Below, piece by piece: positions 10,660-20,209 of a stretch of 64,000 nt of DNA (the stretch's first letter is position 1; each line of letters opens with the position of its first letter). This stretch comes from Amyelois transitella. Taxonomy: Eukaryota > Arthropoda > Insecta > Lepidoptera > Pyralidae. The notes beneath the pieces are model-generated. The model was given only the letters and a program-made list of their open reading frames with translations. It searched no databases and had not been told where the DNA came from. A program made the translations under genes and the position numbers. Location of the stretch: NCBI RefSeq assembly GCF_032362555.1, contig NC_083508.1, positions 4,183,001-4,247,000 on the forward strand. The letters run 5' to 3'.

Positions 10660-11167
10660 AAACAAAATGTTGCGGTTCAGCCGCCACTACCTCCTGATCC
10701 GCCTCCACCAACTTATGCCCCGAATGTGGTCTTCAAAAAAGACGATGGGTATGAAAGCCATGCCAGTGCAATCACTCAACCGAAACAAGAAGTTGATGAG
10801 CAAGAAGATAAATCGAAAATTGTGAAGCAATTAGAAGAAAAACCAAAAAAGAAGGAATTATGCAGGGATTTTGCAAGAGGCAATTGCATGTGGAATCCAT
10901 GCAAAAAGAGCCTCGAAATGGATCTAACGCAACTAGACCAAGTTAACGACTTTTGTATAGACTTTGCGAATGATAAATGCAAAAGGCTTAATTGTAGATT
11001 TGTTCATGCAACAACATTCGAAAAAGAGAGTTATTTTCGGACTGGTTACCTGCCGCCGCATCTGCGTCCGCAAATATCGAGCAAGAAAGGACACGGGCAG
11101 CAGCAGCAACAACAGCAGCAGCAACCACAACAGCAGCAACAACAACCATTACAGCCGATGCTTGACG

Positions 11168-12332
11168 GTGAGTTTAGTATTAAGAAAAATTTGATTTCCA
11201 CCAAAACGTCCTCAAAATACCTACTTCCTACTTATATATGCGAAAGTAACCCTTGCCTCTCTGTTACGTTTTTACGCCTAAACAACGATTTTGATGAAAT
11301 TTTTGTACAAAGATAGAATTGACCCTAAAGAAGAATATAGATGTATTATATTTATCATTTTACTTAGCTATCATAAGTAACCAGCTTTTGTGCGGTGCTT
11401 CGCTCTTATGGGAATTACCAGAAAAATTCTCTGGAAAGCTATTCTATCTCTGTGCCAAATTTTGTCAAAATCAGCTTAGGAGTTTTGGAGTTTATTCGTT
11501 ACAATCAAAAATAAAAATCAATTTTTTTAATTTATTATTGTTTAAGCTAGCCATCTATGCTTTAAATTAAATCAGTATAGTATTTGCAGAGTCCAGAAAA
11601 TTCTCATTCTTCACAGCAAATAATTAGAAATAAACATTTACAGTTACATATTAGCTACCTTTCATTCATCCTCTTCTCCTGACCAAACCATCGTACCTAT
11701 TCCTCCCCTCCTCGCTTTCGCAGACCCAGACAACCTATTGGTGTTTTCTTTCTGGCTCATTTGAAAAAAATCCATGATTCTTGAGCAGATACAATGTTGT
11801 ACACTGCATTTGAGCTCCCTCCGTTTAACATCCATCGTATTTAACTGAGCTTTCCACTATTGAACTACTATTGACTTTATTACTATGAACAAGAGAGCAC
11901 ATGACATTGTATTTTTAGATTTTAAGTTTGATGTACTTGTAATAAGGTCGTTATTTTATTAAATTTTTATTCTGTTTGATTCGCCGGTAGATTGCGCTAT
12001 TTGACGACGTCGAATATTGCCAAGTTAACTTATAAAAGTGGTGGAATTGTAAGCGCTTAATAATACAATTCCTTCATTATATATCGTTATTTGAATGCAT
12101 TTGCAATTGCTAAGCAATGCTACTTTTATTTCATTTTCATATATTTTGTTCCTTTTGTTACTTTGCGAAAGCTAAACGGTAATCATCTCTTTCCCCTGGA
12201 TATCGTAACAGGCGACTAAGAGATAAGAATATAAACTTAGGATTCTTTTTTTAGGCGATGGGCTTGCAACCTGTGTCATGTCATACATATTTATGTATGA
12301 ATTATAATATTAATCCTAATGTTATATTACAG
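11168..12332. other. Intron of copy A with common lepidopteran repeat
   Basis: Begins at a GTGAGT donor. Around 11250-11330 and 11375-11480 lies a dispersed repeat of the type reading GATTTTGATGAAATTTTTG, also seen near 21640 and 57076. A short antisense RTE fragment is at about 11667-11745. No gene is present. Confidence 0.5.
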
Positions 12333-12399
12333 CTAACGCGCAAGCTATGCAGCTTCCTTTATTTCCGATTGTTGGAAGCACCCCAGATTATCGTGACAG

Positions 12400-13928
12400 G
12401 TACTTACATCACATTTATTATTGTTATTATTATCAGAATATATATATATTTTTTTTAATTTTCGCTCATCTATCTTATCTTCGTCGACTTGTCTAGCGCA
12501 CACAAGGCTATCTCTGAGTCTTATGTTTCCTGTTTCGATCCTCGGTCAGGCAAAACCAGTCAACCTTTGGCAATTAATAATGCAATAGCAAACAGATAAG
12601 TAATAAGGTGTTTATTTAATAGAAAATAAACAGATATTATAAGACATACATAAATAAGAATATAGAGAAACATTCATAAATTACATTACAAAATATTATT
12701 CACATGAGTAAGAACTGATGATTCATTCTGTTTGCTTACAGATGAGGAAATAATTTACATTTTTCTAACATTTTAATATATATAACTAAATTAATAAATA
12801 ATTATTTCTCAGTAATGTATGATTTACTTAACTATTAAATGTCAAGTAACGACGTTGCCTTAGGCTTATCGGAACAAGCTAATTAACTTTCGAATTGTAA
12901 TACAAATAATACTAATACCTCCGTCGTGACTAATCTTTTCGGCAATTCAGAAATAAAATGAACCTCGATTGTTTCATCATGTAGAGACTAAGAATAGGGA
13001 CGTTGTAAGAGATAAATGGCGGTTTGTTAAACAGTTAGGTATGCCATAATGCACAGTTTGTAAAAATAAGGTAGAGATGCCGTAAGATATCATTGGCACG
13101 CTTGATACGGATGAGACAGGTATGTCATAAAGGAGCAACGGCGCGATTAATTACAAGCATTGGGCAGTAATGCTTTATTTATTTAATTTTTAAACTTAAA
13201 GTATTATCTACCAGTCAACCATTGGGTTTGACAGAGCTGTCCTTTAGGTAGCTATGGCGCGGTTTTTTTTATACGTGTAGCGATAGATTTAAAGCTTACT
13301 TAATCGAAGGTGAAGCGCAGTCAGAGTAAGAGAAGAGGGAAATGGAAATAAGATGAAATGAAAAATTTAAATTAATATTCAAGCGTATAGCAACAAACGG
13401 GCCAAGAAGTATAATGAAATTGACTCTTGTCAAAACTGACATTTCTAAATTTTCTTGTCCGCCGAATTTATGGCGGGACGAAAGAGTTCCGCGTATGAGT
13501 TTTTATACCATACCATTTATAATACGTCATACGTTTTTATATATAGGTTGTCCGTTTATTACTGAAATATAATTTTATTTATTATTTTATGTATTTACAA
13601 TTAAAACTATTAAAATGTGAAAATCCCTACATACAAATAAGGCAGGTATGGCTCGGGATCGATAGCGTGGTCTTTTATTCGTGTGGAGCAAGAATGACAT
13701 AGAGCCGGGGCAGGTATGCCATAAGGGATCGATGTCCCAGTCGTATAAAAAGGCTGTGTCCAGGGCAGTCCGTAAAAAGGATCCTTTCGGAGAAGGATTC
13801 GTGGTATTGTATTCGGATGGGATAGATATGTTCTAAGGAAGCTACAGAACGGTTAATTATAGGGATTGGGCAGGTATGCCATAAGGGATCTAAAGCACCG
13901 ACTATACGAATAGATCTGGAATACTATT
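12400..13928. other. Intron of copy A with degenerate repeated motif
   Basis: AT-rich start, then from about 13030 to 13900 a motif close to GCAGGTATGCCATAAGGG recurs irregularly (near 13037, 13117, 13641, 13710 and 13868). No open frame is convincing. The block is shared with copy B (24300-25210). Confidence 0.45.
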
Positions 13929-14050
13929 TATCAACCTGTCTCAATTCTATCTGAAAGCCCAATAGCTGAACGTGGCCTATCAGTCTTTTCAAGACTGTTG
14001 GCTCGGTCTATCCCGCAAGGGGTATAGACGTGATTATATGTATGTATGTA
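13929..14050 (+). mobile_element. Short TATG-tailed retroposon, 3' part
   Basis: Carries the family's AGCTGAACGTGGCC segment, a GCAAGGGGTATAGACGTG segment and a TATGTATGTATG tail. It lacks the 5' half. Confidence 0.65.
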
Positions 14051-14147
14051 TCTGGTATACCATGCAGGCACTTAATTTTGTGCCATTTGGTTCCCACCAC
14101 TTCAGAAAAAGATTATTCCATCTCTTTTCCATAAAATGTGATACAAA

Positions 14148-14358
14148 ATAGAATAGGACCACTCCAACTCGTTCCAATGGATGTCGTAAAAGGCGACTAA
14201 GGGATAGGCTTACAAACTTGGGATTCTTTTTTAGGCGACGGGCTAGCAACTTGTCACTATTTGAATCTCAATTCTATCGTTAAGCCAAATAGCTGAACGT
14301 GGCCATTCAGTCTTTTCAAGGCGGTTGGCTCTGTCTACCCCGCAAGGGATATTATATA
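14148..14358 (+). mobile_element. Short TATG-tailed retroposon, decayed
   Basis: Second copy of the same family, reading AATAGGACCACTCCA, AAAAGGCGACTAAGGG and CTGTCTACCCCGCAAGG in order. The tail is eroded to a TATATATAAG run. Confidence 0.65.
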
Positions 14359-15099
14359 TAAGAGCCCAGCCCATCGTTTAAAAAAAATAATCCCATAATA
14401 CAAGCATTTCACTTGATTGACTTATAAAATCTACACAGGAAGAGAAGCAGCAAGCATTCATGAATCTACAAGCGTGGTGTGGTTTTATTCTAAAAAGCTA
14501 GAAACCACACGGCAATTCGGGAAGATTTTTATTTTTAAATTGACTTCGTTAAAGATTCATGAAGTTGCTAAGAAAATTTGGTTGGTGTTTAAAAACAGTA
14601 CTTTTAAACCTGTTTAAAACCATCAACAACTTCTGTGAATTATAATAATTACCTACTGATAATTTTCTTATTAACTAAAATTTCTTTATCTCAATAGTAA
14701 ATAAAAAGAAAAAAATTTAATTAATAGAGATTTTGTGCATTCATATGAGTATTTGAGTTTATATATTTTATTATAATATGTATTATCTGAGTCTTCGCTT
14801 TTTCTCTGAACCTAATTACTTTGTATATCAATTGATTTCTCGATAAGGCCACCTCGTACAATGTTCATTAGTATGTAATTCCTTAAAAGAAAAGATAACA
14901 TAGTTTTCGTTTGTTATTTATGCCTCTCTTACTCCGTTTGCTGCTGTTTCGCTGAAACACTTCTTATGAAATTTAAAAACTTGCGGTTCTTGTTATTTTC
15001 CGGTGACTTGATCTTTATTTCGGAGATCAACCGCTTTCAGATATGCTATAGCGTCCTTAGTAAATTTTATGAAATCCTCCCTTTGCCCGTCGTATATGA

Positions 15100-15240
15100 T
15101 TAGAAGGCAGACATACATTTTAAGATTAATTACTCGTATAAAGGCCCTGGTCACTCCATTCAAAGCTAGTGCAGACCATAATTTATTTGTCTCACATCTG
15201 CCGTAGGTCTTTTGTAAAATTATACATATTGAGTTTATTT
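15100..15240 (-). repeat. Old RTE LINE fragment (copy A)
   Basis: Antisense match to the RT region of the resident LINE (around 2240-2330). It is degenerate and shared with 26490-26650, so it predates the duplication. Confidence 0.5.
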
Positions 15241-16043
15241 GGCATGCTTGTAAAACGTTGCTAAGTTATAAGCTCCATTCCTTATTTTAAGATCAATGTA
15301 CCCACACTTAGTTGGAAAATATATACATGAATCTTCCAAATAAATTAAAAAATATATTTTTCAGATTCAACCGTACGAGAATCAACTCCAAGCAAATGTG
15401 GGAGATGCGAGATAAGTGAAAGAGAGTATGTTTTTTTTTAAATCCTATCTTACCGAAAGATCCCAGCGCCTCTCATCGCGATAAAATTGGAACTTAACAG
15501 ATTTTAATTAAGTATTTTTTGGTTGTGTAGCTTTATAGTATGTTTATATTTGATACTTAACAAGGAACCTTTATAGACCAACTCCACGATAAGAAATATG
15601 GAGATTGTTCCATTTTGACGATGTACAAAAATCATCAAAGCTACAGCGTTTATATTATAAATTATTATGGCATCTCATATCATGTGTCCTTTTTACAGAT
15701 ATCAAGAAAGTTTACTAGAAGTAAAGAACATAGCAAAATCAACACAAGCTATAAAAGATCAAATTGCAGCGTTTGAACAAAATAAAATAAGGTTACTTGC
15801 GGTGCTCACCAAAGTTTTGTGGAAAGATATGCCGAACTAAAAAGTGATAGCACGGATGGCATTGTACGACAAGAACAAGAAGAAGTTTTGTGGAAGGACA
15901 GGAGGAAATGGAAACATGTGACTGATGTTAATAAATGTGTTTTTAAAATATTGAACCACTTTTAATTTACTTATATTGTTCCAAATATTCAAATGACTTT
16001 TTCCGTGTTATGATTTTTAGGCTGAACAGAAATTATCCAACCA

Positions 16044-16220
16044 ATAATTTAGCACCAATCCATGATTCAATATGGGTAAGGTTCTCCTACAAAGGTTGCA
16101 AAGGTCAGATGGGAGTCGCTTCGTGTAAAAACCTGACTCGCCTAATCCTGGATCATTTTCAAATGCACATTCCAGGCCCCTCTCCAGAGATTGGTCACAT
16201 CATTATTGCATGCCTTCTTA
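16044..16220 (+). repeat. Unclassified interspersed repeat (GTCGCTTCGT family)
   Basis: Core phrases GGTCAGATGGGAGTCGCTTC, GTGTAAAAACCTGACTCG and CCTCTCCAGAGA. Related copies lie at 27455-27628, 40797-40930, 41205-41345 (minus) and 49795-49915, with weaker ones near 25352, 47188 and 51068. No coding capacity or terminal repeats were recognised. Confidence 0.55.
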
Positions 16221-16366
16221 TATCTCGTAGTTGTATCGAATGAATCTCTTTATAATTTTTTCAATAATACTTTAAATGAAAATTATTCTTTAGTAAATGA
16301 AGCAAAAATCCAAATTCAATGTTAAGAAATATGAACGAACATTGAATTAAATTATAAGATTGTGCA

Positions 16367-16980
16367 TTGTGATATTACAACATTGATTGTTACAGCTTGT
16401 TTACATGGTTTCCTCTTTAACTTCATTGTTTGCGCAAGAACATTAGTGATAAAAGTAATGGAACTGCCAGTATCAATTAAAGCGTCAGCACGGTAGCCAT
16501 TCACAATAATAGAGATAGTAGCTTTGTACAGACTCGATGGAGACGCTGCTAAATTGTCGAGACATTAGGATTCGGAAGAGGAGTCTCATCATCCGATGAA
16601 ATAATTGCGGCGTTCGTGTTACGTTGCCTTGTATATCTAGAAATTGGCAAAATGTCCTTTTTAGGACGATGTCTATCGTAGGTCCGAGCCCGCAGTCGTA
16701 GGTTCAACATTAAATCTCTCTCACCATTAAATCTCTCGGGTCGTAAGTAACGAGTAATGTTTGCTTCTTTTAGTGCCATTGCGAATACATATAAGTATAT
16801 TTTCATTAAGCTGAATAAATTGATACCTACAAGAATAAAGACAAAACCATAAGGAACGTTGGTTTTGTTCAGCTTAAAACAGCACGTATTTAAATACAAT
16901 ATTATTGAAGTTATAAACATGGTTGGTAAGGTCAGTAACTAAAGAGCTCTATGAGTAGAGCAATGAGTTTTCACATCAAC
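16367..16980 (-). mobile_element. LTR-retrotransposon gag/protease remnant between the duplicates
   Basis: On the minus strand around 16440-16560 a frame reads ADALIDTGSSITFI. This contains the DTGS active-site motif of a retroviral-type aspartic protease, as in Ty3/gypsy or related elements. Upstream (16549-16920) is a 123-codon frame rich in Arg and Asp/Glu that may be gag-derived. Frames are broken and no LTRs were seen. The segment separates copy A from copy B and has no equivalent after copy B. Confidence 0.6.
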
Positions 16981-17321
16981 TATGTAGAAACAAAAGTTTA
17001 CTCAATCTCTTCCCCTTCAATCGGTTCCTTCGTTCGGTCAAAACTAGCCCTGCCTGTGGGAAAAGTCTTTCTGAAGGTAGTAACGTGCCAACTATTGTCA
17101 AATACTTGAAAGCTATTTTGTTCAGCTTCGGGAATTTTCGCCACCCATTCATAATTTGCTTGGTCAATGCATCGAATGAAAAACATCGATGTATATTCGA
17201 TGTTCAAGTATTAACAATACATCGATTTAATACGATGCATCGTAACTATACATCGAGTATTTTAAATAAATCGATGTATATCGTACATCTCTACTTTGAT
17301 ATTTATCGCCCATCCATCGCC
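16981..17321 (-). mobile_element. hAT transposon fragment (3' end), copy B
   Basis: The minus-strand frame 17167-16976 reads KIAFKYLTIVGTLLPSER, then FPQAGLVLTERRNRL, the hAT C-terminal dimerisation signature. Only the last part of a transposase remains and a frameshift follows. It starts exactly at the copy B boundary. Confidence 0.65.
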
Positions 17322-17329
17322 CTTTGGTC

Positions 17330-17909
17330 CAGTGTTACCAACTCTACTGTTTTAACAGTAGTTTTGCTGTTTTCACATTGATGTCCTTGTTTTCTGTTGA
17401 TTCCTATTTTCTACTGTTTTTCAACTAGCGTTCGGCGCTATCTATTATACTACTCTGCAAACATTTTTTGATAACCACTACATAATAAAACACAATGACA
17501 CTAGATGGTATATTCCTTAGTTAAATTACATAACCGAATATCGACTACAACTATTAAAGGAGTATTACACACCAAATCAGAAATAACCGATTGCTTTCAT
17601 TTGAAGCCACAGAAAGGCACATGAAGAAATTCAACAAAAATATGTATGATTTTAAAAATAATAATGAGTGTGAAAATTGAAGATGAGGCAATTGAAACTG
17701 AAAAATAATTTTACTTTGATTTTTGTTCTTTTATTGTTGTAATTAAAAGTATGTCAACGTATGGGAGTTCTTGTAACTAAGAAAATTGTTTATTAATTAT
17801 AATTATATGAGCAAAATTATGAAATCTGCCTTTTTTTTACCTACTGTTTTCTACTATTGTTTTTTTAGGCGTGTTGTTGTTTTTTAGCTTTTTGGGGTTG
17901 GCAGCACTG
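17330..17909. mobile_element. hAT-type MITE, copy B only
   Basis: A 580-bp insert beginning CAGTGTTACCAACT and ending with the complement of CAGTGCTGCCAACC (11 of 14 matching). It is flanked by 8-bp duplications CTTTGGTC (17322-17329) and CTTTGGCC (17910-17917). Terminal CAGTG and an 8-bp duplication are hAT hallmarks. Copy A has an approximately empty site near 8550. No transposase frame exists inside. Confidence 0.75.
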
Positions 17910-17929
17910 CTTTGGCCCTTTCCGAATTG

Positions 17930-18080
17930 CGTGTTCTGTCAGCCAGGTCAGTTGGCTAAGTTTTGGTTTGGTTGAAGACAAGAACTCTACATTTGGATTA
18001 TTTACAGGTCAACAATTTCTATAAAATTAGTGTTCGCATTGAAATATTTGAAACTGGAGATTCTGTTACTGAATATGTAA
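17930..18080 (+). other. Possible 5' non-coding exon of copy B
   Basis: Counterpart of 8570-8700, with a GTAAGTG donor-like site at about 18076. Tentative 5' UTR exon of the zinc-finger gene; its link to the coding exons is not proven. Confidence 0.3.
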
Positions 18081-18696
18081 GTGTGTGTAAATTAGATTTT
18101 TTAAATCCTCAAAGATTTTGTTGCATTTCTCTATACCTTGATAAAAATTGATTGTTTCGTTTGTAAAGAGGATACCATCACTTTACCATTTATTTAACGA
18201 GAAGTACAATGATATGTGAAAGATAAAATTATGTGTATAAGTTAGTGATCTGTATGTGTAAAGCTTTGAAGAAGACAAGGAATGCAGATGAACAAAATAT
18301 AACAAAATTTCGGTTTTAAGCCCTGCTAAAAAAACAATGGGGTGTTATAAGTTTGACTTGTCTGTCTGGGTCAACGGATAGACTGATTTTGATTAAGTTT
18401 TTGCCTAGCCACTACACCATTGTCTAAACAAATGAGACCAGCTACACCTAGTTCTAGTAGCCACACCTCGGGTTTAGTTGTAACATATAGTACAACATTA
18501 GTATAACAGACAATATGTTTATGTACTAAAAATTGTTAATAATTTTCTTTTCAGTGAGGATCTGTCTCTTCGTCCATGTTTGACTTCAGTTTTTTACGTG
18601 TGTCATCATATCATTGAAACTGAACATAATAAATGCCAGGAACAGGTCAGATACATTGTATTACTCTATATACCTTAGATATCATTCATCATGCCA

Positions 18697-18890
18697 TGTG
18701 GTACACCATGCCCAGCAGAAATAGAAAAAAGAATAGCTTATAAACTTTGCATTCTTCTTTAGGTGATGGGCTAGCAACCTGTCACTATTTTAATCTCAAT
18801 TCTGTGTGAATGTGGCCTTTCAGTCTTTTCAAGACTTGGCTCTGTCCACCCCACAAGGGATATAGACGTGATAATATGTATGTATGTATA
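18697..18890 (+). mobile_element. Short TATG-tailed retroposon
   Basis: Reads GATGGGCTAGCAACCTGTCA, then CACAAGGGATATAGACGTG and a TATGTATGTATG tail. It has internal deletions. Confidence 0.65.
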
Positions 18891-18924
18891 ATTCAATTAG
18901 AGCTAGTAATCAAAGTGTGCCTCC

Positions 18925-19123
18925 TTTCTTTGATGTGCAGTTGAGACTTGTGTTACAAGATACTAACGCAATGATATAATAAATACTTATATAAATAAAC
19001 ATCCAAGACCCAGGCCAATCAGAAAAAGTTATTTTCTCATCATGCCCTGACCGAGATTCGAATCCTGGACCTCCGATGTCATAGATAGATAGAGCGTACT
19101 ACCGCTGCGCCACAGAGGCCGTC
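18925..19123 (-). mobile_element. tRNA-derived SINE
   Basis: On the minus strand it starts with GGCCTCTGTGGCGCAGCGG (pol III box A like), then GGATTCGAATC (box B like), followed by a non-tRNA body shared with 58071-58343. It is not a functional tRNA, because no acceptor stem closes and the body runs on. Confidence 0.7.
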
Positions 19124-20209
19124 AAAACACTTAGAGTACTAGTTTTGAGAAACCAGAACCACTCACAGAACAGCCAAGCCCAGAGATATGCCATAACAGA
19201 CAGGGCAATCTTTTGTATAATGTGTTCATTAGGGTATGCATACTAAGTGAATTATCATGAGCTCCTAAAAATATTATCAAAACATGTTTAGTCTAAACAA
19301 CTGAACCTCATTGTAATATCATAGTTATATTTACATGTATCTTTAGTTAGCCCGCTAGTCCCAACTACATAAAACTCCATGATAGAGCTAGGTGGAAAGA
19401 TATCTAAGAGGCATATGCCCAGTGGGAGAAAATATATTGTAGAAGAAGTATATTAAGTAGCACAATTTTATTTAAATGCCTTGCCTTATATACTAGTCAG
19501 ATGAAGTGAGCTCTCTAATGATTTGGAGAAGGAAAAACATTAGAGGGATAATTTCAAAGAATTGTTAAAATTATGCTTTTATGAATATTATTCAGCTACT
19601 TGTATTAAATGTGTACTTTCATTTCATGATATTGCCACAAGGTGTAAAATTAAAAATTGACAGGGCTTTGTTCCTGTGCAAATTTAGGAATACTAAAATT
19701 TGTATTCATGTGTTAATTATGCCTACTTATGTCGATTTTATTTCAGCTCGGTTTCATACAGCCATAAACATAACATACCACTAGCACCTGCACATCATTT
19801 CCTTTAAACTTAGTGAGTTAAAAACCATTAGTTTAAAGAAAAGTACTTATTCTTTATTTATTATATGTGTTATCTATGTTTTAAGACAGGCAGTAATTAC
19901 ATCTAATAATGAATATTTGCAGGCCAAAGCGAATTCTTTACCTTACCATGTGATTAAAATTACTTTGTATATTTTTTCCTTCAAAGATATATTGTGGCCG
20001 TGATCCTATTTTACTTATAGATATCAGGAGTGAAAGTTTTTCTCTTCACTTGGATTAAAATTTCAGAAAAAAGCATGTCATATGTGTCAATCCAGGTCCA
20101 ATCTACCAGTTTAGAAATTTCAGCTATTCAGGTTCACTAGTAAGAGCTTTTGTTGTATAAACCCATACATTTTTCGATATCTCTTATGTTTATGATATAA
20201 TACCCACAG

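Larger units (their letters stand above)
9985..15840 (+). pseudogene. ZC3H10-like CCCH zinc-finger gene, copy A (broken)
   Basis: Tandem paralogue of the gene at 20210-27243. Exon counterparts: 9985-11167, 12333-12399, 15365-15425 and 15699-15840. Three lesions are visible. A 4-bp GGTA duplication at 10014-10021 shifts the frame between the start of the large exon and its main ORF; translation could restart at the ATG at 10012, giving 385 codons to the donor. The last ligand of the first CCCH finger is Leu (codon 10912-10914) where copy B has His. The proline-rich exon found at 25501-25637 in copy B is absent, and joining 12399 to 15365 directly changes phase and reaches a stop at once. The final exon itself is still open (ends LWKDMPN). 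It may be transcribed, but a full-length product seems impossible. Confidence 0.8.
8231..16366. repeat. Segmental duplication, copy A
   Basis: This block is collinear with 16981-27774. Similarity starts at the phrase ACAAAAGTTTACT and ends at ATTATAAGATTG. It carries, in order, a hAT fragment, a possible 5' exon, the CCCH zinc-finger gene, tandem-motif sequence, old RTE fragments and the two 3' exons. It is about 2.7 kb shorter than copy B because of copy-specific insertions and deletions. Confidence 0.85.
18195..19562. other. Insertion block in copy B relative to copy A
   Basis: Contains a dispersed repeat with GATTTTGATTAAGTTTTTGC (about 18320-18420), a short TATG-tailed retroposon and a tRNA-derived SINE. 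The rest is AT-rich with no gene. The boundaries show no clear target duplication, so insertion in B versus deletion in A is undecided. Confidence 0.55.

Noticed and set aside
10129-11145. Minus-strand frames rich in Leu, Asn and Ser over the zinc-finger exon
   Set aside because: They are reverse readings of the coding minisatellites and the poly-Gln tract.
12465-12560. Possible second tRNA-derived SINE (GTTTCGATCC word, also at 23250-23320)
   Set aside because: Only a weak box-B-like phrase; no convincing box A or defined ends.
19085-19123. Possible tRNA gene
   Set aside because: Box A and B are present but the element continues into a SINE body and does not close into a cloverleaf; the same holds for 58281-58343.
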